From NCBI GenBank assembly GCA_030762175.1, contig CM060838.1, positions 19,272,501 to 19,336,500 on the forward strand: DNA of 64,000 nucleotides, read 5' to 3'. This document shows, piece by piece, positions 48,766-60,611 of the stretch (positions are counted from its first letter, which is position 1; the number at the start of each line of letters is the position of its first letter). Source of the stretch: Metallyticus violacea (Eukaryota; Arthropoda; Insecta; Mantodea; Metallyticidae). The position numbers and the translations under genes were made by a program. Below the pieces are notes generated by a model, which ran no database searches, was not told where the DNA came from, and was given only the letters and a program-made list of their open reading frames with translations.

Positions 48766-50545
48766 AGGAAGAGCATGCGTCACCTAATGTAGACAAAACC
48801 CTTGTGCTTAAACATCTGCCAAACAAATCACTTAAAAAGACGATGAGATGAGAGACATCATTTATGAAAGCTGGAGACGAAACAAGTCACCAAGAAAGAA
48901 TGACTCACGCCAAAACTTGAGTATTACGACAATTGCTCATGAACTTGGTATTAATACGTGCAACTATGTGTTACGTACACGCCTGTCATAACCACAGTAA
49001 TCTTAAATTTTCTTTGTTTCAATAATAGATAGGTTTGATATTGCTGCCTAAAATTATTCCTTTAATGAGAGACGGGGGGGGGGGGCCTTTTGGATGCAGG
49101 TCTGATTTGGCGTGGATTGAACTTTTCCAGTGTGAAAAGAGGGGTAGGTGGGTTTGTATTTCACCAGAGCCCTGAAATTTTATCTCAAGATTTGTTTGTT
49201 TTTATTTACTGTGCAAAATGCTTTCGTGACTTAATGAAGTAACGTTTTAAATTGCAATTAATGTTGGGTAAAACGAACGCGAATGTCGTTAACGCTCGTC
49301 TTTCATCTTTATCTAATGAGTAAACATAATTAGTCTACAGGAATTGCTAGTCGTTTAAGCAGGCTCTAGTTCATGAGCTATGGTATTGTGTACTCGAACT
49401 TCAGCAGCAGCCATTTCTAATAAAACTTCGTTGTCGCACAGTTACAAGTTGCACAATTTCATCTGAATTGTAGCTGCAATAATTAATAGGGTGTATGTCT
49501 TACAGTCGTAAAGCTTTGAACGCGTTTTACCACACTTGTAATTTCGGAGCAACGTCACACTTAGGTGACTGCTCAAGAAAGAAAGGGCCGCGATTTCCTC
49601 CCAGCGTGGAGAAAGTGCGTTCTGTACTTCCTGAGCCTCAGAAATGCACAATACACGGGACGCAGGATCTCCGTCTCGCTGCCCGCCCCCGTGCTTCCGT
49701 TTGCGGCCCAAAAGAAACATCGCCGTGGGAATTATAATACGCCTTAGTAAGGCTCTGATTCATTATTTACCCTCCGCGATAACGCGCCGGGCGTGAAGTG
49801 CTGTGAAGGTCATGTCTGGAAAGGGGCAGAGGTGGGGGATTCGTCTCCACATCCTTCAAGCCCATTGAGCAAAGAAAAAAAAGAAAAAAAAAAAAAAAAA
49901 ACCATTCATGCAGATGTTAGAAAAACGAGCCGAGTTGTGCGCGCTAGGACAACCCGCGGACTCATTTCAAGCGGTCATACAAAAATGTCCTTCGAACTGG
50001 TCAGCTGAGTTGGAGATTTGAGGTGTGTGAAACCACACACTTTTGGGTTTACGAAGCATCTTCTCGCCTAAAAAGGTGTCACATTGCATTCCCATACGCA
50101 AGTCATGTTCTCCAGAAGTAATTTCCCAAATTAGAGTAGTAAATAACACATTCTGAACATTCCCCTTGCCTTATGAGTTTATGACGTGCATCAATCGAGA
50201 ACTTTGTTTTTATGTCCTTGGCTCGCTTATATCATGCACCCAAAGCCAACAGCAAAAGCGGAGGGCGCAGGTTCGAGTCCTGCCTTGATAAACCTAACCT
50301 TTTTTAGGGTGAAGGTTAGGTGGCCTTATCATTTCTTTTTCCCGTGCTCATTTAAAGCAGTTATTAGCAATCCGTTGCATTATAGGACGCAAATGTTATA
50401 ATAAAATATGTGATAAATTGTCTTTATTGACGACTCAGCCACGCTTCTTCTATTGCAAATCGGCGACTGTTGGAAGAGACGAATATATGAATTCCTGTAT
50501 TTTGAAGAGGTTAAACGATGGTGGATCTGCTTGTGTTTTCGTTTA
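48766..50545. other. unassigned DNA with a G+C-richer patch
   Basis: A 12-G run lies at 49074-49085. At about 49540-49830 the sequence is G+C-richer, with overlapping ORFs of 60-92 codons on both strands and no signature. At about 50255-50285 GGAGGGCGCAGGTTCGAGTC resembles a lone tRNA B-box region, perhaps a SINE scrap. Confidence 0.4.
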
Positions 50546-50548
50546 GAA

Positions 50549-50708
50549 TGTATGGCCTAAGTTTAGGGTACCACCCCGGCCTTTGCCATTTATGAGGGTT
50601 GAGGAAAACCTGGAAAAAACCTCAGGGAGGATGATTCTGGTGGGAATCGAACCCCAGAACTCTAGCTCACAAGTCCGCGCCTTAATAACCTCTGCCACCC
50701 TGGCGGTA
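50549..50708 (-). mobile_element. SINE family B, 3'-shortened
   Basis: The minus strand starts with CCGCCAGGGTGGCAGAGG (A-box region), the B box GGGGTTCGATTCCC and the body to CCCTAAACTTAGGCCAT, and then stops; the last 110 bp are missing. The head is well preserved. Confidence 0.9.
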
Positions 50709-51496
50709 ATTACAGCTTTAATTGCAATCAGTAGGCTGTGGAGCGAACATTTTGCACACATGGAGCTACTTTTTCGTTGCCGGCATTAGTTTATGTACAT
50801 CGGAAATTTATTTCTGCTTCATGCCCACTCCATACAGTGCATGAGTCATCCAAGTAAATAAATTAAGTTTGGATAAAACTCCAAGATTCCTACATTAAGC
50901 GATACTTCTGTGTACAACAATGGGACACTCTTTTCTTAAGTCTGTTATTAATGAATCGTATAGTTGTTGAATTATTTTTATTTTATCTAAAAGTTTATAG
51001 TAAATCAAATAAGATTTGGATGCAGCATCAAAATCCAACTGGCCAAGATCTGATTCGCGATGAAAAGGCCTAAAGTATCTGTCGTCAAGTCCACAGTCCA
51101 CAATCGCCTATGTCATATGTGATTTATTTATAAAATGTCTGCATAACAAGGGCCCAAGTAATTTTTCCTCAGAGTTGATGGGAAATATGCAATATTATAC
51201 CAAAAATTAAAAATACATGCAAAATAATCCTATTTTTGTTTCTCGTCAACACTTTCCTTTCATTGTGTACATATATGTAGCATTATTCTGTGTAAAATTC
51301 GGACTCCAGATGAAAAATATTTGGAAGCATAGATAATATTTTCGAGAGTTACAAAAAAGCAATGTAAAATCAACGTGCAAAAAACACGATAGATAATTTC
51401 AGTAAAGTAGATAAAAAATGCATTCGAATAGCACATGCTGTGTGGTCTATTCTTATTTATTCTACCAGATCTAAGTCCTTCTCTTCCGCTTTACCA
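50709..51496. other. unassigned A+T-rich DNA
   Basis: Nothing recognised. Confidence 0.5.
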
Positions 51497-51506
51497 TTCT
51501 AATAAT

Positions 51507-51797
51507 TTTTTTATTTGGTTTATTTACGGACGCTCTTAAACATCTCAGGTCATCAGCGTCCCATTCAATTCAGGACGTGAAACGGCCAACAAATTTGACT
51601 CCGAGGCCTCTTTTTTCAGGCTTGGGGTTATTTATCGTGCTGTAAATGTACGACATGGGACCTACGGCTTTACTTCCCTTCCGAAGGAAGCCATACTTAG
51701 GATTTTTACGCCCGAAAAAAATCCATCGGTCCTGGTCGGCATCGAACCCACGATCTTGGGTTTAGTAGGCCAGTATGGTAACCACCAGGACCGACTT
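51507..51797 (-). mobile_element. SINE family A, full-length with 10-bp target-site duplication
   Basis: Minus-strand copy. The head begins GTCGGTCCTGGTGGTTACC, with a 7-bp deletion that removes the core of the A box (TGTAGTG). B box, body and end GATGTTTAAGAGCGTCCG then AAATAAACC tail are present. TTCTAATAAT flanks both sides (51497-51506 and 51798-51807). Loss of the A box in a copy with intact duplications suggests the deletion came after insertion. Confidence 0.95.
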
Positions 51798-54256
51798 TTC
51801 TAATAATAATTACACTAAGTTTTAGCGACAATATCGCAATTATAACGTAAACAGTAACGAGTACAATATTCGTACAATATAAACCTACATAAAACATGAA
51901 ATAGATAAATTAATGTGCTAATACGTAAACGTGATAATGAAAAATAATATCGACAAATATTAACTTAAAAAGAAGAATAAAAAGGACAATAATAAATGCA
52001 GCAAGTACTAAAAATGATAATTGATACATATATCAACTATGTACGAATATATAATGAAAGGGGCAATAAATATACGAGTAAATTATAGAAACATAAAACC
52101 CTAACAATACATTGAAGGAGATAAGAACATTTATGATAGTAATTGTTGTAATAGTGTCGTTTTTCAATGCTCTCGGCATCCTAAAAATTAAGCTTGGCTC
52201 AGCCGAAGTACAATAAAAGAGGAAAAACAAACAAATAGAAATTAAGGTTGTGGTAATAGGAGGATAATGATATGGTTGTTATGTTCAGAACGATAACCGT
52301 GACCCCAGTATTGAACTTGGGATTGTTTACGTAATCGTCACCGCGACCTAACATCAGTTCATGGTAATTGCGTTAGAATTGGGAGGGCTTGTTACAGATC
52401 TTTTAACACTGAACAAACTGTTGCGCTTTCGTGGCAGGCGACTGTGTTTAGCTAAATATTACAGAGTGAATGTTATCAGTTATCAGGGGGGAACATTACC
52501 GAGGGGAAAACGTTTGGGTTTGTTTAACTGGTACCCGGTGAATGATATACGCAAATCACTGAAAGTTGAGTAATACAAAGCAAATAGAAATATGTTGGAT
52601 GGTACGGAATAGAACATTTTTCAGTCAGGCATTAAGAATCTTCTAGGAGGAATCGGGGGGGGGGGTGAGGATATGATCTCTTTGACTAATATGCTAGGGT
52701 TTATTTTGTAGTATTTTGTTAGCTTAATGCGTAATGTACACGTGATGCTAGGTTCATTGTTGTCACTTCCGGTTTCCGCCTATGAGAAATGTGCAAGCAA
52801 TCTCTTAAAAGCAATGAATTTTATGAATCTTTCAACCGATTTACCCCCACTGATGTATCGTAATATCACAACAAATTGTGACATGCATGTAATATCTGTC
52901 CTTTAGTCCGCCTGTACAGAAAGGAAATTTGCCTTTTCTTTTTCTTTTCTAATATCATTCCTACAAACAAGATATGTTTCTTACTTTGCACGCTGTCAGC
53001 CGAAATGTTCCTTTCAAACCATAAAAAAAGCTCTTAATTTTGTTCCGTCTAAGCTGCTATAGCTTTCATTTGTTGAGATTCAAATCATTTAACTTCTAAC
53101 TTAACAGTTGTAAAACTGGAGTCTTCAACAAAACGTCCAATTTATTAATTGCCACAAAACAGATGGACTTTTTTCTAACTTAACAATTAACATGTGAAAG
53201 TCAACTTTCCACTGACAAACGAGGAAACCACCCACTTTCAAACAAAGTGTGAAAACAACCCCTCGTTAGTTATGCATGTTGTCAGTAACCCCTCAACATC
53301 TGGTTCCTAAGAAAAGATAGACATGGGGCCGCCATCCTGCTAGCCCAAGAGAATGCAGAAATAAGCAGGAGAAAGGCAAGCCCATCTTAGAAGAAGACAA
53401 ATATAAGTACTTGTAAAACTTTGCTGGCCCATGAAGGCATAAGTTTAAAGCGTAAACTTTTCCGTGCTGGCCCATGAGCATCCCTCGCTAACGGAGTACC
53501 CGCATGCTACCGCTGCTACAGTAGAGAGGAATTTCGCTTATTGCGTAATATACAATGAAGAACTAATCGGTTATACATTGTCTTTTTCATGTATTTTGTT
53601 TTGTTTTTTGGAAAGTTGACTAGGAGAAGAGAAAATAGTAAATAATTATAATTTTTTCTTTGGGGAGACAGGGACATATGACCCTTATTGGCGGTCCGCC
53701 CCTGTTTGTTATATTTTATTATATGAATAAATGTCTAAAAAGCTAGTTTCATACGCTGTTTTTGTATTGCAATTATAAAGGGGCATTAATAAAATAAAAT
53801 TAATATCAGTGTCGATTTTCTAATGCATTGCTCTGAAATGAATGCCTTCTTTTATTATACTTATGACGTCATTGTATAGCTAGAGATTTAGTTCGTTTTT
53901 CCTTTCTAATTATGGTTAGCGAAGATGGGTTTACTGCAATAAATCTTAGCCTAAGCTGAGGAGACTGAATTTTCCCTAGCATCTTGTGATACTTGTCATT
54001 ATCAAAAGGAATACGACAGATTCCTTAAATGGATGAGCTGTAAAAATATTAAGAATATTTCAGAAACTTAGCCTTCGCATATAATTCAGAACAGGTTAGT
54101 AGACATTAAATTCTAATACATTTGGTATTTGCTTATTAAATTTGTATTAGTTATTTAAATGTGCATTTCGCATGAGTGATGGGTTGTTTTCTTTTTCAGT
54201 AATGCATAATTATAAACACCTGTTTTTACTGCTTAAGCATCACACTCGAAGCGCAC
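51798..54256. other. unassigned A+T-rich DNA
   Basis: No recognised gene or element; an 11-G run at 52655-52665. Confidence 0.5.
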
Positions 54257-54437
54257 TAAATGATAAAATGGGAAAGGGAAAGGCCTAAATTTAGGGTACC
54301 TCCCTTCCCCGGCATTTGCCATTTATGAGAACTAGGAAAAAAGAAAAAACCTCAAGGAGGACGGTCCTGGCGGGAATCGAACCCCCTGATCTCCCTCCCA
54401 CTAGTCCATGCCTTAATGAATTCGCCACCCAAGGCTG
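54257..54437 (-). mobile_element. SINE family B, 3'-truncated
   Basis: The minus strand has head ACAGCCTTGGGTGGCGAA, B-box region GGGGGTTCGATTCCCGCC, and the body through GGCAAATGCCGGGGAAGGG to CCCATTTTATCATTTA. The last 90 bp are missing. The A box is partly mutated. Confidence 0.88.
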
Positions 54438-55065
54438 TAAATTGCTCCCTTAGTAATATCTAGTTGCTTACAGCATTTTATAAATGAAAACAGTATAATG
54501 ATAGCATGGTAAATTTATGCAACTAGTATCATAATGTAGCATTTTGTAAACAAAAACTATATAATTCTGATATACAACAAAATAACATAGACTTAGTATA
54601 ATGAAGCAATTTTTTTAAAATATTTTTGGCAATACGCCATGTCACAACAGATTGCATTGCACCACATAACATTTTGTCATTTGTGTGAATTTTTTATTTC
54701 ATATGTTCATTGTTTATTTCGCTATTTAATCTCTAATTATTAACACTAGAAATTTTGTTAAATGTATATACTAAGTTTTTGTAAACTTAACAAAACTGCA
54801 GATATTTAAGTATCTAAAACAAGCTCATTGTCAATACATTATAGAATTAACTTCCTCGAGAAAGCGACTCCGAGTGTAGGGAATTCAAAATCTGTGCTAA
54901 TTATCTGTAGAATTCTTTTTATAGCCAGGCATTTCTCTAAGAATGCCACCAGTGTTGGAAAAGGGCACGGAGAGCTACACCAGGACAAGTGTACTATATA
55001 GCTGATGAATTACATGATGTTGATTAATGTTGTGTTTACTAGGCTGTGATGCTGTTTGTTTTGAG

Positions 55066-55198
55066 GTCCCGGTCCGGATATGACAGCGGGTCGAGCGAGG
55101 AAGATGTGTCCGACGAATCGACAGCCGAAGAACCTCCGCCATCCTCTCGTTCCGGCGGGCGGAAGTCCATAAACAAGGGACGGTGGAGCAAAGAGGAA
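55066..55198 (+). CDS. Myb: Myb, exon with acidic N-terminus and start of repeat R1
   Basis: Myb is the DNA-binding transcription factor of the insect MMB/dREAM complex that drives G2/M genes in the nucleus. This exon encodes (after one base completing the previous codon) SRSGYDSGSSEEDVSDEST, a proline/serine linker, then KGRWSKEE, the first tryptophan of repeat R1. It ends at GAA with donor GTAAGT. The acceptor is TTTGTTTTGAG; the one-base phase equals that of vertebrate MYB exon 2. An alternative acceptor (TTTACTAG) would start it at 55043. The right border, after the two glutamates of the first helix, is the same intron position as in vertebrate MYB (WTREE/DEK). Reading on into the intron gives only 57 unrelated codons and then a stop. 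Confidence 0.93.
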
Positions 55199-56382
55199 GT
55201 AAGTTTGAAAATTTATTCGGTTTCAATGTACCTCACAATCCTTTGCTGTGCATTTATATATATATATATATTTTATGCAACTAATATATTTTGTCGTATA
55301 ATGTTTACCTGCATGACATTTCTAATGAAATTTCACACAATTTTGCATAATTGTTCCAAAATAAGCTGATTATTATAAAGTATCGCTCTTTAAATCCATT
55401 CACAACTATTGTAGAATGTGAGGATCACTATTTAATTTTCTGGATTTGAAAAAAGTATGAGAGGTGTATGCTTCCTGACATAACTACACAATTTATATGC
55501 CTTCTCCTTTGAGCAGAAAACAATAACTAGAGTGTGTAGTGTATGTAAGCACGAAAAACACATTTTGGGGTAACATTCAATATACAAGAGATATGACATG
55601 AATCATTGCAGCTGTTTTTAATATTAATTTTATTACCACCAAATGTATATAGAGCCTGCGGAACCCCTAATGCTACGTTGTGATGCCGCCAGTTGACGGT
55701 CAGTGATGCAGAACGGAAGGAAGTATTTATAACCCTTATATATCCAGCCTGAACAGTACTCGTGCGTGAAATTAGCCGCTCTCTGTGAAGAATGCGAGAA
55801 ACTTTTCATATTGACTTGTGAAAATTTTGGGTTGAGAAATATCGAGTTATCCAATTATTTTATGATCGACACGGCGGCGAGGAACTGCATCGACCGATAA
55901 TCCATCGCTTAAGCTAAGCGAATCGAAGTGAATTGGTGGGATTGAACACGACTCTTATATTGTTGAATTGTAAAACGAGTATCATTTGTTTAGTTCTAGA
56001 GAAAATTCTGCTAAAAAGACTAAACGGCAAATACTAGGCCTAGTTACTTAATTCCACAACTAGTGTTTATTTATGATTCATATAGTCTGTTCGTTCTGTA
56101 AGATTATTTGAAAAGAAATTCCCAGGCTATCGAGTTCTAAATTGTAATACTATTCATAAATTAGTTGGTAAATTTAGAGAATAACTTCGTAGTCACAAAT
56201 GTGTGCGAAATGAAGCCAGGCATTTTCAGCATCTCCTTGCACGTCATCGCTGAGTTCGTAACTTTTTATTAGAATGTATTACATAGTTGCTAGTGTTTCT
56301 ACCAACGACCCATGTGCTGTTCTTACTCTTAATGCATCCTGGCTTGCCGTGAGTGATTGTTCGCACCTTTGCGTCGGCTTAT

Positions 56383-56835
56383 TTATTTGATTTATTTAAG
56401 AATGATTGAATGGTGTTTAACGCCCGTTTTCGCTAGAGGCCCACAGGCGATGAACACTGATGACACATGAGATGAAATGATATATTGGGAAAGGATTTAT
56501 TATTAAGGAAGGAATCGTTCCATGCCTAAGTTTAGGGTACCTCCCCGGTATTTTCCATTTATGAAGAACGAGGAAAACCTGGAAAAAACCTCAGTCAGGG
56601 AGAACGGTCCTGGCGGGGTTCGAACCCCAGACCTGCAGCTCACGAACCCGCGCCTTAACGACCTCGGCCACCCGTGGCGGTAAGTTTATTTAAGGACGAT
56701 CTTTAACCTCTCTGCTTATAAGCGTCCCATTCAATTCAGGCGTGAAATGGCGACCAATAAATTCTGTTCGGAGGCCTCTTCTTTTAGACTTGAGAGTTTT
56801 CTTACGTGTCCTAAATCTATGACATGGGACAAACG
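56383..56835 (-). mobile_element. SINE family A copy, interrupted by a SINE B
   Basis: The minus-strand A copy keeps its body (GTCCCATGTCATAGATTTAG, GAGGCCTCCGAACAGAATTT, GCCATTTCACGCCTG, GGTTAAAGATCGTCC) and ends with AAATAAA-type tail. The tRNA head is missing beyond about 56835. A complete family B copy (56401-56684) lies within its tail, so this A copy is the older of the two. Confidence 0.85.
56401..56684 (-). mobile_element. SINE family B, full-length, nested in SINE A
   Basis: Complete minus-strand copy: CCGCCACGGGTGGCCGAGG head, B box GGGGTTCGAACCCC, body and end GGGCGTTAAACACC. TTTATTTAAG occurs on both sides (56391-56400 and 56685-56694) and is part of the tail of the SINE A copy: a target-site duplication inside an older element. 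The head is nearly unmutated, so this is probably one of the youngest insertions here. Confidence 0.95.
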
Positions 56836-57697
56836 GCAATCCGCTGCATCAGTTATCAAATGCTTGGACTGAGCACTCATTCTGTTGGCCATATCTACGC
56901 ACACATTGGAGCCAATGCGCAGTATTTTTTGACACGAGAAGATATTGTGCGAGATTGCAAGATGCACATGGATTTGATGTCTTAAACATAGCTGGCGACG
57001 CGTGGGTCATACTGAGTGCCTAACTTTTTTAAACTTTCGTGCTCACTTGTCTAATAACTTTCATGATCGACTCGTATTAATCCACAAAGCTCAGCCTCTC
57101 ACGGTATCATTTAGCGTAATACACACCTTTAGTAGACGCACTGTGGTCTCATTTGTCCTACATTAACTTCACTCACGGTCTGGAATAACAGTGACGGCGT
57201 GCATGGGATATTAAATGCTACAGAGAGAAGAAAACGCAATTGAAAATCTGTGCTATAGGCATAGGGAATTGATAGTAAGTGTCAGTGTTGCCTTCCTACA
57301 CCGTTAATTATTATTCCTTAGAATATCCGTAGTACACACCACTATAAGGAATTTACAACTGCAAATGTCTTCCACGGCCTCTGTCTATAAAGAATGCCTC
57401 TAGGCCAGAAGAGGAAGGTAAACCGGAATCTTTTCATTGGACTTTGCGCATAGAAGCGGGTAGTCACAGGCTAGTTAAACTTGGAGATATGCCTAGTAAA
57501 ATTTTGCGACATAATGCGTTATTCGTTTTATACCTGATTTAGATGCTTGGGATGACTGAGAGATTGCTGAAATACTGCAGACATGCATAACGGTAAACCT
57601 TCATTCTGAAATGATGAGACAAGCAGGCTTATCTCATCGAGACTGTGATCAAAATACCCGTAATGAACAGCAACAAAGTGACGCCCAAAGGCCTTCA

Positions 57698-57699
<2 letters not shown>

Positions 57700-57754
<55 letters not shown>
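57700..57754. repeat. poly(T) tract of 55 nt
   Basis: An uninterrupted run of about 55 T in the Myb intron. No retrocopy body is recognised on either side. Confidence 0.95.
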
Positions 57755-57757
<3 letters not shown>

Positions 57758-58825
57758 TACAAAGTGTAGCGTTCAGTTGTTTATGAATACAATTTCTAGC
57801 AATAGGTAAGGTGAGATACTGCGAATAAAAGAGTAAAGTTGAATTTTTCTGCAGGTCTGCACTGATGGCAATTTCCTGGACTGCTGCAAACCTGTTTGCA
57901 GAGTTGCTTAATGTTGTTCATGTTTGCGCATGGTTTGCGCTATTGTAGTGTTTGACCTGTATACGGGGACGTGAGAACCGCCTCTCCACTGTGTTCCATG
58001 GACCGCCTTAGAGCCACCCTTAAATGGGGAGCATATCCTCTCCCCACCCTTCATTGAATGGAGGAGACTGCAAGTTGGACCGAGAGCCAGTGGTCAAACC
58101 GGCTAAGCCACATGTGTCCATGTAGTCTATTCTGGGCATAAGTAGAATAATCATCTTTGGTATTCATATTGAAACTTGCGGCTATTTTAAGCAGCTTTAT
58201 TTATATAGCTCAAATTTCCTCAGAAAAAAGTCTGAACAAATAAGACTATAATAGCAGTTGTTGCTCTTTATTGTAATTAGGCATTGGATTGTAGAACAAC
58301 TGGAAAATATGTTGACTTAAATGTGAGATACCATGTACAATACAAATCCCATAAACTTTTCAAAACCATTATACATGTGGTGGTACTAAATCTTGGGATA
58401 GGAAGGGAGCAATCAATATAAGCGTTCTATAAAATAATTAATAAATATAAATAGAAAAAATAGCAAAGAAAAATAATTATTATCATCATGCTCATCATAT
58501 ACTCTCAGTATCAAAAGAGAGTGTAAACTTTTGTTATGACCATTGCTCCAGTGCTTGGAGCAGTCACGTGTTTGCTCGCTGTCATTGTTACCTACTGAAA
58601 TTAATAGCGATAGATACTACACATGCTCGAAAGAATCGTCCACGGGGAATAGTTCGGATGCACAGGCCAAATAACAGAAACATTGCCCCAAAGTAAATAG
58701 AACGTGACCAAAAACTGTCACACTGTACTATCCTAATCTAACACGAAGGTGTAGCTCGGATCTGTTAGAGCTGAGTGAGCAATCGTAAAGCTTGATGGTG
58801 GAGCATGAGTGTATTTCTGTTGCAG

Positions 58826-58975
58826 GATGGGCGCCTCAAACAGCTTGTGGGAAAGTACAAGGAGAGGTGGGAACTGATATCGCAGCACTTCCCCGACCGC
58901 TCCGACGTGCAATGTCAGCAGCGCTGGCAAAAGGTGGTCAATCCGGAGCTGGTCAAAGGGCCCTGGACCAAAGAG
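58826..58975 (+). CDS. Myb: Myb, exon with most of R1 and start of R2
   Basis: Exactly 50 codons, phase 0 at both borders, with acceptor TGTTGCAG and donor GTGAGT. It encodes DGRLKQLVGKYKERWELISQ, then HFPDRSDVQCQQRWQKVVNP and ELVKGPWTKE. These are the second and third tryptophans of R1, the recognition-helix residues around DVQCQQRW, the conserved NPELVKGPW linker and the first Trp of R2. Spacing between Trp 1 and Trp 2 of R1 is 18 residues, as I recall for Drosophila Myb, against 19 in vertebrate MYBs. The right border (WTKE/) is the vertebrate MYB intron position. No exon for the rest of R2 or R3 is found by 64000, so the gene continues past the window. Confidence 0.97.
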
Positions 58976-59378
58976 GTGAGTCGTAAGGCCTGACATGATT
59001 TGTATTCTTGAATAGCCCTATTATGAGACTTTAAGCATATAATGGACATGCGGATGGTATCTTCATGTTTTCTTTATGGACTTCCTCGACCTATTTTCTT
59101 TGACAAATGCAAGCAAATTTGGCTTGGGGCATTGTTTTTGCATTAAACTTTTACCTAAAATGTTCTTGTGGAACGATGAGGACATGCGTACAACAAACAT
59201 CCATGTTTTCGGTTGGAATGCTCAAATGACAATGACGGAATGTACCTTTCACAATAAAATTCTGCTTTTGTTTCCGGGATATGTTAGATTATAGAAAGCT
59301 GCTGTGTCTTTTTAACTTTAGGAATATCGTGACTGAACGTTCCGGCACCCCAACTGCGCTCAGTGTTTGTGCGAGAAA

Positions 59379-60240
59379 TTATGCAGGATGTTTCGGAAAT
59401 ACCTTTACAAACTTTGGTGGCGGGTTCCTCACATCAAAACAAGAAAATAAGTCCATATAAATATTAGGCCCAGAAATTCTTAGTTTTTGAGTTATTAATG
59501 AAAGTTTACTTCAACACGTTTCAAGATACAGTCTTAACAACTAAGTTCGTACGGGAACTAAAATTATGTTTTAAGTAATCGAATGATGTTATCCGCACAA
59601 GTCCGCTGATGCAATGCGTACTTTATGACAAAATATTATTTGCAAAATACACCAATAGCACCTTTGAAGGTTAGCCATTTATATGATTTGGTAATAACCC
59701 TATTAAAGATGTGATAGGAATAATTATTTTAGCTCTGGCATAAACTTTCATTAATAACTCAAAAACTAAGGATTTCCAGACATGTTTATATGCATATTAT
59801 TTTCTTGTTTTGGTAAACTTTCAAACTTATTTTTCGGAAATACTTTTGCAAACTTTGGTGGCGATTCCTCATACCAAAACAACTTCATATGAACATATAT
59901 CTGCAAATACTTTGTTTTTGAGTTATTAATGTAAGTTTACTTCAACACGTTTCAGGGTACAGTCTTAACAATTTAAGTTCGTAACCGAAAACAAAATTCA
60001 TGTTATTAAGTAAACGAGTGATGTTATTGATACAAGTATGCTTGTATGCTTATAAAAAATATTATTTGCAAAATGCACTAATAGCATTGTTGAAGTTAGC
60101 CATTTATGTGATTTGATAATAACCCTATTAATAACTCAAGAACTAAGAATTTGCGGACATTGCTTATATGGAGTTTTTTTTCTTGTTTTGGTATTAGGAA
60201 CCTGCAACCAAAATTTGTATTTCCTAAACATTTTGTATAT
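59379..60240. mobile_element. inverted-repeat element, tandem-dimer structure
   Basis: The outer ends (from 59380 TATGCAGGATGTTTCGGAAA; to 60239) are imperfect inverted repeats of about 110-120 bp, each with the words TTTCGGAAATAC, GGTTCCTCA, CAAAACAAG and TTGAGTTATTAAT. The same arm occurs again in the middle, once inverted (59742-59813) and once direct (59831-59940), so two about 440-bp inverted-repeat units stand head to tail. The segments between the arms (TTCAACACGTTTCA, TATTATTTGCAAAAT) are also duplicated. TA lies at both outer borders. No ORF. Probably a non-autonomous DNA transposon; family unknown. It lies in the Myb intron after the R2-start exon. Confidence 0.88.
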
Positions 60241-60611
60241 CTGATGTAATTGATTCCATCTCCTTCGGAAATAGATACATAAAATACCTATTGTATTTTC
60301 TCGTGCATTATCCAAATTATATGATCAGCCCTTCATAGCGACATTTTTGCAGCAACGGAATTTCCATTATATTCAACCATTTGCTGAATTATTTGCTGTT
60401 AATATTTGAGCTTATATGTGTTAACTCAGTGGCTAAAGAATCATAGAACCATTTTTTTGAGCATACTGTTGACTCTGTTACTTATGTGGATACCATACTA
60501 AACATGGTAGAGATTTTTTTTGAAGATGTAACCTTCACTAGCAATGTGATATTTTTTTAAAATATCTTGTAATTCATTCATAATAATTTTGATTTAGATT
60601 AATTTTTTTTG
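60241..60611. other. unassigned A+T-rich DNA
   Basis: Nothing recognised. Confidence 0.5.

Larger units (their letters stand above)
36793..55065 (+). other. Myb: proposed Myb intron 1
   Basis: Runs from GTGAGT at 36793 to TTTGTTTTGAG before 55066 (GT...AG). If exon 1 is right, this intron is about 18.3 kb and is filled with the mobile elements listed separately. A second possible acceptor, TTTACTAG before 55043, would put the next exon in phase 0, which does not fit either candidate first exon. Confidence 0.45.
55199..58825 (+). other. Myb: Myb intron between the R1 exons
   Basis: GTAAGT at the left and TTTCTGTTGCAG at the right. About 3.6 kb; it carries the nested SINE pair and a 55-nt T run listed separately, and nothing else recognised. 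Confidence 0.9.

Noticed and set aside
50255..50330. tRNA gene near GGTTCGAGTCCTGCC
   Set aside because: Only a B-box-like half is present; no A box or pairing acceptor stem.
55043..55065. Translation start at 55046 or 55049 within the Myb exon
   Set aside because: The residues before SRSGYDSG would be VMLFVL, unlike any Myb N-terminus I know, and they coincide with the polypyrimidine stretch before a good acceptor.
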